This document shows positions 43,393 through 54,115 of a stretch of 64,000 nucleotides of DNA, piece after piece. Source of the stretch: Streptomyces tirandamycinicus (GTDB taxonomy: Bacteria; Actinomycetota; Actinomycetes; Streptomycetales; Streptomycetaceae); NCBI RefSeq assembly GCF_003097515.1, contig NZ_CP029188.1, forward strand, positions 3,164,501 through 3,228,500, given 5' to 3'. Position numbers and translations under genes: made by a program. The notes under the pieces were generated by a model. That model had not been told where the DNA came from. It was given only the letters and a program-made list of their open reading frames with translations, and ran no database searches. The stretch's first letter is position 1, and the number at the start of each line of letters is the position of its first letter.

Positions 43393-43641
43393 ATGGGGCG
43401 CGGCCGGGCCAAGGCCAAGCAGACGAAGGTCGCCCGCCAGCTGAAGTACAACAGCGGTGGGACGGATCTCTCACGTCTGGCCAGCGAGCTGGGCGCATCG
43501 ACTTCGAGTCAACCGCCGAACGCGGAGCCGTTCGAGGACGACGAGGACGACGACCCGTACGCCCGCTACGCGGAGATGTACAACGACGAGGAGGACGAGG
43601 ACGAGGAGTCCGGTCCCTCGTCGCAGCGTCGCGGCGCTTGA
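43393..43641 (+). CDS. DUF3073 protein
   Basis: An 82-residue protein with the actinobacterial DUF3073 pattern: a basic N-terminus MGRGRAKAKQTKVARQLKY, a short middle, and an acidic end (EDDEDDDPYARYAEMYNDEE). Probably largely disordered. It is usually next to purM/purF, as here (convergent with purM). Function unknown. The start is fixed by the conserved MGRGRAKAKQ. Confidence 0.93.
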   Translation: MGRGRAKAKQTKVARQLKYNSGGTDLSRLASELGASTSSQPPNAEPFEDDEDDDPYARYAEMYNDEEDEDEESGPSSQRRGA

Positions 43642-43657
43642 CGCCCGCATCCTTCAG

Positions 43658-43688
43658 ACCCGGTCCGGGGCCCCGCCCCGGACCGGGT
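43658..43688. terminator. Bidirectional terminator between DUF3073 and purM
   Basis: A 13-bp perfect stem (43658-43670 with 43676-43688) and 5-base loop, between convergent genes. Confidence 0.8.
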
Positions 43689-43698
43689 TCTGTGCTGT

Positions 43699-44763
43699 TC
43701 AGCTCGCGTAGTCGCCGACCATCCCGGCGCCGGTGGGGCGCTCGCCGCGCTCGGTGATCTCACCGGCGACCCAGGCGTCCAGGCCGCGGTCGGCGAGCGT
43801 CGTCAGGGCGACGTCGACCGACTCCTGCGGAACGACGGCCATCATGCCGACGCCCATGTTGAGGGTCTTCTCCAGCTCCGCGCGCTCGACCCGGCCGGCG
43901 GCGCCGACGAGGCCGAAGACCGCCCCCGGCGTCCACGTGGACCGGTCGACGACCGCGTGCAGCCCGTCGGGGACCACGCGCGCCAGGTTGGCCGCGAGTC
44001 CGCCGCCGGTGATGTGGCTGAAGGCGTGCACCTCGGTGGTACGGGTCAGCGCCAGGCAGTCCAGCGAGTAGATCCTGGTCGGCTCGAGCAGTTCCTCGCC
44101 GAGGGTGCGGCCGAACTCCGGGACCTCCCGGTCGAGCGTCCAGCCCGCCCGGTCGAAGACCACGTGCCGCACGAGGGAGTACCCGTTCGAGTGAAGGCCC
44201 GAGGAGGCCATCGCGATCACCACGTCGCCCGTGCGGATGCGCTCGGCGCCCAGCAGCCGGTCGGCCTCCACGACGCCCGTACCGGCCCCGGCGACGTCGA
44301 AGTCGTCCGGGCCCAGCAGACCGGGGTGTTCGGCGGTCTCGCCGCCGACCAGGGCGCAGCCGGCGAGCACGCAGCCCTCGGCGATGCCCTTGACGACGGC
44401 GGCCACCCGCTCGGGGTGGACCTTGCCGACGCAGATGTAGTCGGTCATGAAGAGCGGCTCCGCGCCGCAGACGACGATGTCGTCCATGACCATTCCGACC
44501 AGGTCGTGGCCGATGGTGTCGTACACGCCCATCCGGCGGGCGAGGTCGACCTTGGTGCCCACGCCGTCGGTGGCGGACGCGAGCAGCGGGCGCTGGTAGC
44601 GCTTGAGGGCTGAGGCGTCGAAGAGCCCGGCGAAGCCGCCGATGCCGCCGAGGACCTCGGGGCGGCGGGTCTTCTTCACCCACTCCTTCATCAGCTCGAC
44701 GGCGCGGTCGCCCGCCTCGATGTCGACGCCCGCCGCGGCGTAGGAAGCACCTGTCTCAGACAT
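43699..44763 (-). CDS. purM: Phosphoribosylformylglycinamidine cyclo-ligase
   Basis: A 354-residue AIR synthetase, step 5 of purine synthesis: closes FGAM to AIR with ATP. Typical features: YAAAGVDIEAGDRAVELMKE, LLASATDGVGTKVDLARRMG (near 68-87), DDIVVCGAEPLFMTDYICVG and HITGGGLAANLARVVP. Length is usual. It follows purF in the same direction with a short gap (36 bp), so the two form an operon. Confidence 0.97.
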   Translation of the reverse strand: MSETGASYAAAGVDIEAGDRAVELMKEWVKKTRRPEVLGGIGGFAGLFDASALKRYQRPLLASATDGVGTKVDLARRMGVYDTIGHDLVGMVMDDIVVCGAEPLFMTDYICVGKVHPERVAAVVKGIAEGCVLAGCALVGGETAEHPGLLGPDDFDVAGAGTGVVEADRLLGAERIRTGDVVIAMASSGLHSNGYSLVRHVVFDRAGWTLDREVPEFGRTLGEELLEPTRIYSLDCLALTRTTEVHAFSHITGGGLAANLARVVPDGLHAVVDRSTWTPGAVFGLVGAAGRVERAELEKTLNMGVGMMAVVPQESVDVALTTLADRGLDAWVAGEITERGERPTGAGMVGDYAS

Positions 44764-44799
44764 TGCCTGGGATCTTTCGGTTGGGATGAGGGGACCTGA

Positions 44800-46317
44800 T
44801 CACGGACGACGGAGCGCGTCGGCGGCGTCGGCGCCGCCCGCAAGCTCGGTCTCCAGCAGCTGCTTGCCGAGCAGCTCGGGGTCGGGCAGTTCCATCGGGT
44901 ACTCGCCGTCGAAGCAGGCGCGGCACAGGTTCGGCTTGTCGATGGTGGTGGCCTCGATCATGCCGTCGATGGAGATGTACGCCAGCGAGTCGGCGCCCAG
45001 CGAGGTGCCGATCTCGTCGATCGTCATGCCGTTGGCGATCAGCTCGGCGCGGGTCGCGAAGTCGATGCCGAAGAAGCACGGCCACTTGACGGGCGGCGAC
45101 GAGATCCTGATGTGGACCTCGGCGGCTCCGGCCTCGCGGAGCATCCTCACCAGGGCGCGCTGGGTGTTGCCGCGGACGATCGAGTCGTCGACCACCACGA
45201 GCCGCTTGCCCTTGATGACTTCCTTGAGGGGGTTCAGCTTGAGGCGGATGCCCAGCTGGCGGATCGTCTGGGACGGCTGGATGAACGTCCGGCCCACATA
45301 GGCGTTCTTGACCAGGCCCGAGCCGTAGGGGATGCCCGAGGCCTCCGCGTAGCCGATGGCCGCGGGGGTGCCGGACTCCGGCGTCGCTATGACGAGATCG
45401 GCCTCGACCGGCGCCTCCTTCGCCAGGCGGCGGCCCATCTCCACGCGGGAGAGGTACACGTTCCGGCCGGCGATGTCGGTGTCGGGGCGGGCGAGGTAGA
45501 CGTACTCGAAGACACAGCCCTTGGGCTTCGCTTCTGCGAAGCGGGAGGTGCGGATGCCGTTCTCGTCGATCGCGATGAGCTCACCCGGCTCGATCTCGCG
45601 CACCAGGCTCGCCCCGCAGATGTCCAGGGCGGCCGACTCGGAGGCGATCACCCAACCGCGTTCCAGCCGGCCGAGGACCAGCGGGCGGATGCCCTGCGGG
45701 TCGCGGGCGGCGTAGAGGGTGTCCTCGTCCATGAAGACGAGGGAGAAGGCGCCCCGGACGTCGGGGAGGACCTTGGCTGCAGCCTCCTCGACGGTGAGGG
45801 GCTTGCCGTCGTCGTCGGTCTGCCCGGCGAGCAGCGCGGTGACGAGGTCGGTGTCGTTGGTGGCGGCGACCTGGGTGGCGCGGCCGTCCTGGCGGGGCAG
45901 GCCGGCGACCATCTCGGCGAGCTGGGCCGTGTTGACCAGGTTGCCGTTGTGGCCGAGCGCGATGGAGCCGTGGGCGGTCGCCCGGAAGGTCGGCTGGGCG
46001 TTCTCCCACACGGAGGCGCCCGTGGTCGAGTAGCGGGCGTGACCGACCGCGATGTGGCCCTGGAGGGAGCCGAGGGAGGTCTCGTCGAAGACCTGGGACA
46101 CCAGGCCCATGTCCTTGAAGACGAGGATCTGGGAGCCGTTGCTGACCGCGATGCCCGCGGATTCCTGGCCCCGGTGTTGAAGGGCGTAGAGCCCGAAGTA
46201 CGTGAGCTTGGCGACCTCTTCACCCGGAGCCCAGACACCGAAGACGCCGCAAGCGTCCTGGGGGCCCTTCTCGCCGGGGAGCAGGTCGTGGCTGAGTCGT
46301 CCGTCACCACGTGGCAC
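44800..46317 (-). CDS. purF: Amidophosphoribosyltransferase
   Basis: A 505-residue enzyme for the first committed purine step. The glutaminase domain begins after a short propeptide; the nucleophile Cys is in QDACGVFGVW (near 24), followed by LTYFGLYALQHRGQESAGIA. The C-terminal phosphoribosyltransferase has the PRPP loop VVVDDSIVRGNTQRALVRML. Cys residues for an iron-sulfur cluster are present (PCFFGIDFA, CRACFDGEYP). GTG 46317 gives MPRGDGRLSHDLLPG, matching the family start; the longer frame upstream is not protein-like. purM is directly downstream. Confidence 0.95.
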   Translation of the reverse strand: MPRGDGRLSHDLLPGEKGPQDACGVFGVWAPGEEVAKLTYFGLYALQHRGQESAGIAVSNGSQILVFKDMGLVSQVFDETSLGSLQGHIAVGHARYSTTGASVWENAQPTFRATAHGSIALGHNGNLVNTAQLAEMVAGLPRQDGRATQVAATNDTDLVTALLAGQTDDDGKPLTVEEAAAKVLPDVRGAFSLVFMDEDTLYAARDPQGIRPLVLGRLERGWVIASESAALDICGASLVREIEPGELIAIDENGIRTSRFAEAKPKGCVFEYVYLARPDTDIAGRNVYLSRVEMGRRLAKEAPVEADLVIATPESGTPAAIGYAEASGIPYGSGLVKNAYVGRTFIQPSQTIRQLGIRLKLNPLKEVIKGKRLVVVDDSIVRGNTQRALVRMLREAGAAEVHIRISSPPVKWPCFFGIDFATRAELIANGMTIDEIGTSLGADSLAYISIDGMIEATTIDKPNLCRACFDGEYPMELPDPELLGKQLLETELAGGADAADALRRP

Positions 46318-46803
46318 GGCACCGAGTGTAGGCGAGATCGACCACTGGTCCGAATTGGGGATACGGCGCAGAACCGCCCCGACGCGATCGGAGGTTCCCA
46401 CAAAAGCCGCGTAATGAAGCCTTTGGGGGGTCCTACGGGCCGGTAGGGGGCGGGGAGGGGCGTGCCGCACATCACTCTCCGCACTGCCGGAGCGGGTCCT
46501 GAGCGAGTGCCGGGCGGGTGCCGGGCGAGTACCGGGGGGCTCCTGAGCGGGTACCGGACGGCTACCGGCGGTGACGGCGCGAGGGCGGGACGGGGACCGC
46601 CGGGCGGGGGGCGGCGTACGGAGTGGCGTACGGAGCGGCGTACCGAGTGGAGGCGCGCCGGGCGGGAGGCGTACGGAGCGGAGGGCGAGGGCGCCGGGCG
46701 GCCGCCGGCTGACGGCTGACGGCTGACGGCTCCTCGCGGGCCCGCATGACCTTGCCGACCCTGCGGACCCTGAGCGCCCACGTCACCCCGCGGACCGGCG
46801 TCC
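46318..46803. other. Non-coding stretch between META-domain gene and purF
   Basis: No gene supported. Contains irregular GC-rich repeats of GAGCGGGT/GTACCGG and GGCGTACGGAG types (46490-46690), and presumably the purF promoter near 46330-46430. Confidence 0.6.
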
Positions 46804-47646
46804 TCAGCCGGCGGCCGCCACCAGTCCCTTACCGCTGTCCTCGGAGGTGAGGGTCAGACTGCGGTGGTCCAGCTCGTACGACACCGTGCCCGTGAGGGCT
46901 TCGGTCACTGCCTGCTCCACCATTCCCGCGGTGCCGGCACACATCTTGCGGGTGCTGGACAGCCGGCCGACGGTGAGCGTCGAGCCGGACGTCTTCACCT
47001 CGGCCCGGAAGTCGTTGCAGCCGAGGTTGCCGCTCAGGGAGCCGTCCTCACCGATCACGAAGTGCGCCCTGCCCTCGGTACCGGCCGGCAGGGAGGCGGC
47101 CGTCTCCCCCTGGAGCAGGGAGGTGACGGTCCACTTGGTGCCCACCAGCGGGGCGGCGGGCTGAGCGGTCAGCGCGATCGAGTCGCCCCCGGCGCCTGCC
47201 AGGGTCAGGTTCTTCTCCGAGACCTTCGCCTTCAGCTCGCCGGAGAAGGCCGCGCGCAGGGCCTCCTCGAAGCCGGCGACGCCCGGCGGGCAGCCCATCT
47301 CGGTCGCCTCCCCGGGCCCGACCGTGATGGTGTCGCCCTTGATCGTCACATCGGCACCGAAGCGATTGCAGCCGTAGTTGCCCTCGGCGCGGCCCTTCGC
47401 GCCGTCCTTGCCCGCCGTGCCGGCGGTGAACTCGACGTGCGCTCCAGCCGGTGCCGCGGTCGTCCTGCCGTCGACCGTGACATCCCGGACGGTCCAGTGC
47501 ACACCGGTGACAGGGGCCACGGGCTGCACGGAGCCGCCCGCGTCGTCCCCCGCACCCTGGCCCGGGCCCTTCTCGGAGCCGCAGGCCGTGAGCGTGATGG
47601 CGGCCGCCAGGGCGGCAGCCGCGGGAACGATCAGTTGAGTACGCAT
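46804..47646 (-). CDS. Lipoprotein with two META (HslJ-like) domains
   Basis: A 280-residue lipoprotein precursor: signal peptide, lipobox TLTAC (Cys22). Two META domains follow, the first about 48-160 (VHWTVRDVTVDGR, EGNYGCNRFGADVTI, TEMGCPPGVAGFEEALRAAF) and the second about 165-275 (VGTKWTVTSLLQGE, LSGNLGCNDFRAEV, STRKMCAGTAGMVEQAVTEAL). META/HslJ proteins are envelope proteins linked to stress or drug resistance in E. coli; the molecular role is unclear. The conserved GCN-F and Cys pairs are present in both. ATG 47646. It lies downstream of the maleylpyruvate isomerase-like gene with a 44-bp gap, perhaps in one transcript. Confidence 0.85.
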   Translation of the reverse strand: MRTQLIVPAAAALAAAITLTACGSEKGPGQGAGDDAGGSVQPVAPVTGVHWTVRDVTVDGRTTAAPAGAHVEFTAGTAGKDGAKGRAEGNYGCNRFGADVTIKGDTITVGPGEATEMGCPPGVAGFEEALRAAFSGELKAKVSEKNLTLAGAGGDSIALTAQPAAPLVGTKWTVTSLLQGETAASLPAGTEGRAHFVIGEDGSLSGNLGCNDFRAEVKTSGSTLTVGRLSSTRKMCAGTAGMVEQAVTEALTGTVSYELDHRSLTLTSEDSGKGLVAAAG

Positions 47647-47690
47647 ACCGATCCGACGGGACAGGCGTGGCTCCGGTTCCGCGGGAGCCG

Positions 47691-48485
47691 TCAGGCCATC
47701 ACGGGGAGCAGCGCCGACAGGTCGGAACGCTCGCCGCTCGCACTCACCCTCGCCGCCTCCCGCGCCGCCGCCCAGCCCTCGCGTCCCGTGGCCAGCCGCA
47801 GCCAGGTCAGCGGGTCGGTCTCGACGACGTTCGGAGGGGTGCCGCGGGTGTGCCGGGGCCCCTCGACGCACTGCACCACGGCGTACGGCGGAATCCTCAG
47901 CTCCACCGAGCCGCCGGGGGCCTTCACGGCGAGCGCGTCCGCGAGCAGGCGCACGGACGCGGCGAGCGCCTGCCGTTCGTACGGGAGGTCGAGCCCGGTC
48001 GCCTCCGCCAGGTCGTCGGTGTGGACGACCAGTTCGACGGCGAGGGTGACGAGATGGTCCGCCAGCCGCATGCCACCGGACCGGGTCCGGACCGGCCGCT
48101 CCCCCGAGCTGCCCGCCAGCGCGGCTCCGACCGTCTCGGCGGTCCGCCCGTACAGGGCCGGGAGGTCCGGGGAGACGCCGGCCGCGAGGCGCGCCCTCTC
48201 CTCCGGGTCCGCCGCGCAGCCGGCTGTGGCGAAGGGCCAGTCCAGCAGCGTGACGTCCGCCTTCGCCGGCTCCGGGTGGTCGAGGGCCCCGGCGACGGAG
48301 CCGAAGGCCAGCGCGATGTGCTCCGCGAGCTCGCGGACGGTCCAGTCACCAAGCCGGGTCGGCAGTGCCAGTTGTTCCGCGGTCAGCGTCCCGACCGTGT
48401 CCCGGATGTGCCCGAACTGGGCGAGGACGGCGGTGCGGACCCTGACGGGGTCGTAGCTGCGGGTGCGCTTCCTGGCCGGTGGCAT
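47691..48485 (-). CDS. Maleylpyruvate isomerase-family (DinB-like) protein with sterol-carrier-like C-terminus
   Basis: A 264-residue protein. The N-terminal four-helix DinB/MDMPI domain has RLGDWTVRELAEHIALAFGS (near 45) and a later His pair (LADHLVTLAVELVVHTDDLA) that would complete the metal site. Family members use mycothiol or similar thiols. The C-terminal 90 residues (SVELRIPPYAVVQCVEG, VVETDPLTWLRLATGREGWA) resemble an SCP2-type lipid pocket. ATG 48485 (MPPARKRTRSYDPVRV) is preferred to longer GC-rich extensions. Substrate unknown. Confidence 0.8.
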   Translation of the reverse strand: MPPARKRTRSYDPVRVRTAVLAQFGHIRDTVGTLTAEQLALPTRLGDWTVRELAEHIALAFGSVAGALDHPEPAKADVTLLDWPFATAGCAADPEERARLAAGVSPDLPALYGRTAETVGAALAGSSGERPVRTRSGGMRLADHLVTLAVELVVHTDDLAEATGLDLPYERQALAASVRLLADALAVKAPGGSVELRIPPYAVVQCVEGPRHTRGTPPNVVETDPLTWLRLATGREGWAAAREAARVSASGERSDLSALLPVMA

Positions 48486-48704
48486 GCGGCCGAGACTAAC
48501 CCGCCCCTCGGACACTGCCCGGGGACGCCTCCGCTGCTGGCGGCCGTCCGCTGCCCGGCGGACGATGGAGGGGGCCGTAGCGGCGGGGGGGGGAGCGGGC
48601 CGCACCGGCAGGCGGAGCGGGCCGTACCGGCGGGGAGGGGGAGCGGGCCGTACCGGCGAAGGCACGGCGAAGGCCCCGCACGGCGAGGAAGGAGTGTGGC
48701 GGAC

Positions 48705-49109
48705 ATGTCCGAGCACCCGCACAGCGCCCTGGTACGCCGGGGCTACGAGGCGTTCGGCAAGGGCGACCGGGAGACCCTCCGGTCGCTGCTGACGGCGGAC
48801 TGCGTGCACCACGTGCCCGGCGGCAGCCGGGTGTCGGGGCACTACAAGGGCCAGGACAACATCCTGGACCTGTACCGGGAGCTCGGTGAGCTCACGGGCG
48901 GCACCCTGCGGATTGAGCTCAGGGGCGCCTACCCCGACGGCCGCGGGCACGTGATGGCCGTCCACACGTACTACGCCGACCGCGGCGACCGCGGGATCGA
49001 GATGCCCGGCGGATTCTGGTTCACCATCGTCGGCGGCAAGATCTCCGACATCGACGAGTGCGTTCAGGACATCGACGAGGCGGACGCGTTCTGGGGCGCC
49101 GCCGGCTGA
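48705..49109 (+). CDS. SnoaL/NTF2-like protein (ketosteroid isomerase fold)
   Basis: A 134-residue cone-fold protein: LVRRGYEAFGKGDRETLRSL, then DCVHHVPGGSRVSGHYKGQD, the usual start of SnoaL-like polyketide cyclases and related enzymes. The substrate cannot be told; the pocket contains His and Asp residues. AAGGAG lies about 12 bases before ATG 48705. It is divergent from the MDMPI-like gene; the 220-bp gap has GC-rich direct repeats (GAGCGGGCCGTACCGGCGG type). Confidence 0.8.
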   Translation: MSEHPHSALVRRGYEAFGKGDRETLRSLLTADCVHHVPGGSRVSGHYKGQDNILDLYRELGELTGGTLRIELRGAYPDGRGHVMAVHTYYADRGDRGIEMPGGFWFTIVGGKISDIDECVQDIDEADAFWGAAG

Positions 49110-49546
49110 GCGGTGAACGTCTCCCTAATGCGCGGAACGCCGATGCCGCGCCAGGTGAAGAGGACGCCGTGCGCCGCCTCGGGGTCGGGCCGTCCAGCAG
49201 CTGGAAGTGCAGATGAGGCTCGGTGGAGTTGCCCGAGTTCCCGCAGCGGGCGAGGAGCTGGTCGGCGCTCGCCCTCGCGCACGGCGATCGAGCCCCGCCG
49301 CAGATGGGCGTAGAGCGCGTGGACGCCGTCACCGAGGTCGAGCACGAGGTGGTTGCCGAGGATCGGGCCCGTGCCTCCGAGCATCCGCACTACGCCCTCC
49401 ACGAGGAGCCAGAGCAGCCCGGGCACCGAGTTGCGGCTCATGTGGTCGCGCCGACGGTCGATGGCACGGACCACGGTGGCGTCCGCGACCGCGTACAGCG
49501 GGGCGCCGAACGACGGAGCGGCACGACGGAGCCCGCCATCGGACAT
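49064..49546 (-). pseudogene. M23 (LytM-type) peptidase remnant
   Basis: The minus strand begins within a peptidase-like fold (FGAPLYAVADATVVRAIDRR, LGDGVHALYAHLRRGSIAV). It then changes frame to read QLLARCGNSGNSTEPHLHFQ, the HxH signature of M23 metallopeptidases, and changes back to PEAAHGVLFTWRGIGVPR. There are two frameshifts and no signal peptide or upstream part. It is a decayed cell-wall hydrolase gene overlapping the end of the SnoaL-like gene. Confidence 0.8.
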
Positions 49547-49588
49547 GGTCCGGTGGCGGGCTCCGTCGTGCCGGTGCGGGTGGGCGTC

Positions 49589-51834
<2,246 letters not shown>

Positions 51835-51838
<4 letters not shown>

Positions 51839-51927
51839 GCTCGGTCGCTCCTTCGCGCGTGATCGGTGCTGCAGACGCGGACGGGACGCACACTCGCTCC
51901 CTCGGCCGCTCCGGTATCGAGGGTCAC
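51835..51927 (-). CDS. Mini-ORF 5 of the array (30 aa), overlapping the purL start
   Basis: Same 30-residue product as the others, with the CTCGAT variant. Its TGA overlaps the purL GTG (GTGA), so it is the last link of the coupled chain. Confidence 0.5.
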
Positions 51928-52016
51928 GCTCGGTCGCTCCTTCGCGCGTGATCGGTGCTGCAGACGCGGACGGGACGCACACTCGCTCCCTCGGCCGCTC
52001 CGGTGTCGAGGGTCAC
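51924..52016 (-). CDS. Mini-ORF 4 of the array (30 aa)
   Basis: Same 30-residue product and signals as mini-ORF 2, with the CTCGAC codon variant. GTGA overlaps on both sides. Confidence 0.5.
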   Translation of the reverse strand: MTLDTGAAEGASVRPVRVCSTDHARRSDRA

Positions 52017-52105
52017 GCTCGGTCGCTCCTTCGCGCGTGATCGGTGCTGCAGACGCGGACGGGACGCACACTCGCTCCCTCGGCCGCTCCGGTGTCCAGG
52101 GTCAC
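52013..52105 (-). CDS. Mini-ORF 3 of the array (30 aa)
   Basis: Same 30-residue product as mini-ORF 2, differing only by synonymous codons for Leu-Asp-Thr. GTGA overlaps on both sides. Confidence 0.5.
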   Translation of the reverse strand: MTLDTGAAEGASVRPVRVCSTDHARRSDRA

Positions 52106-52194
52106 GCTCGGTCGCTCCTTCGCGCGTGATCGGTGCTGCAGACGCGGACGGGACGCACACTCGCTCCCTCGGCCGCTCCGGTATCGAGGGTCAC
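52102..52194 (-). CDS. Mini-ORF 2 of the array (30 aa)
   Basis: GTG start in the repeat, AAGGAG nine bases upstream. Encodes [10 protein letters not shown] and the same remainder as mini-ORF 1. Start and stop overlap neighbours by GTGA. Confidence 0.5.
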   Translation of the reverse strand: MTLDTGAAEGASVRPVRVCSTDHARRSDRA

Positions 52195-52283
52195 GCTCGG
52201 TCGCTCCTTCGCGCGTGATCGGTGCTGCAGACGCGGACGGGACGCACACTCGCTCCCTCGGCCGCTCCGGTGTCCAGGCTCAT
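52191..52283 (-). CDS. Mini-ORF 1 of the purQ-purL repeat array (30 aa)
   Basis: Starts at ATG 52283, overlapping the purQ stop (ATGA). Reads [20 protein letters not shown] and ten more residues to ARRSDRA. Its first five codons look like the original start of purL. Its TGA overlaps the GTG of the next mini-ORF (GTGA). The basic Arg/Ser-rich peptide has no recognised function; it may exist only to pass ribosomes from purQ to purL. Confidence 0.6.
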   Translation of the reverse strand: MSLDTGAAEGASVRPVRVCSTDHARRSDRA

Positions 52284-52960
52284 GCCGCGACCAGCTTCTT
52301 GAGGATCGAGGTGAAGAATCCCAGGCCGTCCGTGCCGCCGGTGCCGATGAGGGGCTCCACGGCGTGCTCGGGGTGGGGCATCAGGCCGACGACGTTGCCC
52401 GCGGCGTTGGTGATGCCCGCGATGTCGCGCAGCGAGCCGTTGGGGTTCAGGTCCAGGTAGCGGAAGGCGACCCGGCCCTCGGCCTCGAGCTCGTCGAGCA
52501 CGCGCTCGTCGGCGACATAGCGGCCGTCCATGTTCTTCAGCGGAACGGAGATCTCCTGGCCCTGCTCGTAGTCGGCGGTCCAGGCGGTCTCCGCGTTCTC
52601 CACCCGCAGCTTCTGGTCGCGGCAGATGAAGTGCAGATGGTTGTTCCGGAGCATCGCTCCCGGCAGCAGATGGGCCTCGGTGAGGATCTGGAAGCCGTTG
52701 CAGATACCGAGGACCGGCATCCCGGACCTCGCCTGGTCGATGACCGTTTCCATCACCGGCGAGAAGCGGGAGATGGCACCCGCCCTGAGATAGTCGCCGT
52801 AGGAGAAGCCGCCCGCGAGGACGACCGCGTCGACCTGCTTGAGGTCCTTGTCGCGGTGCCACAGCGAAACGGGCTCGGCGCCCGCGAGGCGTACGGCGCG
52901 CAGTGCGTCCTGGTCGTCGAGCGTCCCAGGAAATGTGACGACACCGATACGAGCCGTCAC
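52280..52960 (-). CDS. purQ: Phosphoribosylformylglycinamidine synthase, glutaminase subunit PurQ
   Basis: A 226-residue class I glutamine amidotransferase giving ammonia to PurL. Oxyanion region [20 protein letters not shown], nucleophile Cys in [20 protein letters not shown] (near 87), and catalytic His/Glu in [12 protein letters not shown] (near 197-201). GTG 52960 overlaps the purS stop (GTGA), and its own stop overlaps the first mini-ORF start (ATGA), so purS, purQ, the mini-ORF chain and purL are all coupled. Confidence 0.97.
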   Translation of the reverse strand: MTARIGVVTFPGTLDDQDALRAVRLAGAEPVSLWHRDKDLKQVDAVVLAGGFSYGDYLRAGAISRFSPVMETVIDQARSGMPVLGICNGFQILTEAHLLPGAMLRNNHLHFICRDQKLRVENAETAWTADYEQGQEISVPLKNMDGRYVADERVLDELEAEGRVAFRYLDLNPNGSLRDIAGITNAAGNVVGLMPHPEHAVEPLIGTGGTDGLGFFTSILKKLVAA

Positions 52961-53202
52961 GACTTCACCTTTACGACGAAGTCCTCGATGACGGTGTTCG
53001 CGAGGAACGTCTCGGCCATCTCATGGATACGGGCGAGAGCGGCCTCGTCGACCGGCCCGTCGACCTCGAGTTCGAAGCGCTTTCCCTGACGTACGTCCGC
53101 GATCCCCTCGAAGCCCAGGCGGGGCAGTGCGCGCTGCACCGCCTGGCCCTGCGGGTCGAGGATCTCCGGCTTGAGCATGACGTCGACTACGACGCGTGCC
53201 AC
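52957..53202 (-). CDS. purS: Phosphoribosylformylglycinamidine synthase subunit PurS
   Basis: An 81-residue Pur[21 protein letters not shown], then [20 protein letters not shown]. PurS bridges PurQ and PurL and helps pass ammonia. GTG 53202 has GGGAG six bases upstream. First gene of the purSQL operon. A near-palindromic candidate operator lies 59-72 bp upstream. Confidence 0.95.
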   Translation of the reverse strand: MARVVVDVMLKPEILDPQGQAVQRALPRLGFEGIADVRQGKRFELEVDGPVDEAALARIHEMAETFLANTVIEDFVVKVKS

Positions 53203-53260
53203 TGGCACTCCCGGTGGTGTGGTGCTGAAGGCGGTTCCCTCAGCGTACCCGCCCGAAAAA

Positions 53261-53274
53261 TCTACGCGCATAGA
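53261..53274. promoter_or_regulatory. Near-palindrome upstream of purS
   Basis: TCTACGCGCATAGA, perfect but for one pair, in the 297-bp gap between divergent purS and lsr2. Candidate operator for either gene. The rest of the gap is less GC-rich and has no gene. Confidence 0.35.
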
Positions 53275-53499
53275 TATCCGGAGAGCGTCTGGGGAAAATC
53301 CAGGGAAAAGCCGCGCAGCCTCATTGTGGAGGACACGCGGATGCAATTGACTGGGCTTCCCAATACGATGCCGCCCGCTGTACAAAGGAATACAGCGGAA
53401 TGCAGCATCGCCCCGCGACAGCCGGAATACCGGTTTCGCCCCGGGTCAGCACTGACCTGTACTGACCCGGCCGGCAAACCGCAGGAAAGGACGATATCC

Positions 53500-53829
53500 G
53501 TGGCGCAGCGCGTAGTGGTGACGCTCTCCGACGACATCGACGGCGGAGAGGCGGCGGAAACGGTTTCGTTCGGGCTGGACGGGAAGTCGTACGAGATCGA
53601 CCTGAATCCCGCCAATGCCAAGAAACTGCGCACGGCCCTCGCGCCCTACGTGGCGGCGGGACGCAAGGCCGCCAAGCACGGGGGCCGGTCGCGCAGGGAG
53701 TACCGGCGCACCGACCTCGCACCCGACCCGGCCGCCGTCCGCGCCTGGGCGCAGTCCAACAAGATGGACGTGCCGGCGCGCGGCCGGATCCCCAAGCGCG
53801 TCTACGAGGCCTTCCGGGACTCGCGCTGA
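53500..53829 (+). CDS. lsr2: Lsr2 nucleoid-associated protein
   Basis: A 109-residue Lsr2-type xenogeneic silencer that binds AT-rich DNA in the minor groove. The N-terminal dimerisation/oligomerisation domain begins MAQRVVVTLSDDIDGGEAAE and continues VSFGLDGKSYEIDLNPANA. The C-terminal DNA-binding domain has VRAWAQSNKMDVPARGRIPK with the AT-hook-like RGR. GTG 53500 with GGAAAGG upstream fits the family. Streptomyces usually have two paralogues; which one this is cannot be told here. AT-rich foreign DNA such as the AICE cargo would be a natural target. Confidence 0.95.
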   Translation: MAQRVVVTLSDDIDGGEAAETVSFGLDGKSYEIDLNPANAKKLRTALAPYVAAGRKAAKHGGRSRREYRRTDLAPDPAAVRAWAQSNKMDVPARGRIPKRVYEAFRDSR

Positions 53830-53965
53830 ACACCCCCTCGCACAGCGGGAGAAGACCCCGCTCAGAGGCCTCGGCGAGAACCGAGTTGCGCTACACCCCC
53901 GCTGGTGGGCTACAGTTTGGATCACGCCGAGGGGCGAGGCCGGAAGGCCGGATCCCACGGAGCGT

Positions 53966-54037
53966 GCGGGTGTAGTTCAGTAGTAGAACAGCCCTCTTCC
54001 AGAGGGAAGGCGCAGTGTGCAATTCCTGTCACCCGCT
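53966..54037 (+). tRNA. tRNA-Gly (anticodon TCC), atypical
   Basis: Acceptor GCGGGTG/CACCCGC and anticodon loop CTTCCAG (TCC) are clear. The D loop reads AGTAGTA, without the usual GG. The T loop reads TGCAATT preceded by G, giving GTGC where tRNAs have GTTC. The T stem pairs only with a bulged T (GCAG-T-G with CCTGT), and the first anticodon-stem pair is G-A. It is either a specialised glycine tRNA, as recalled for cell-wall synthesis in staphylococci, or a decaying one. Confidence 0.85.
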
Positions 54038-54115
54038 CCGCACCGCGTACCGACCACCACGGTGGATCGGGTAGAGTGGTGAACGCGCCGCCAGTGAAAG
54101 CCGAGCGGCAGCAGT

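Noticed and set aside
51866..52460. Plus-strand open frames through the 89-bp repeats (starting [13 protein letters not shown])
   Set aside because: They are the reverse of the mini-ORFs. They lack a ribosome site, and the synonymous changes fit the minus-strand frame.
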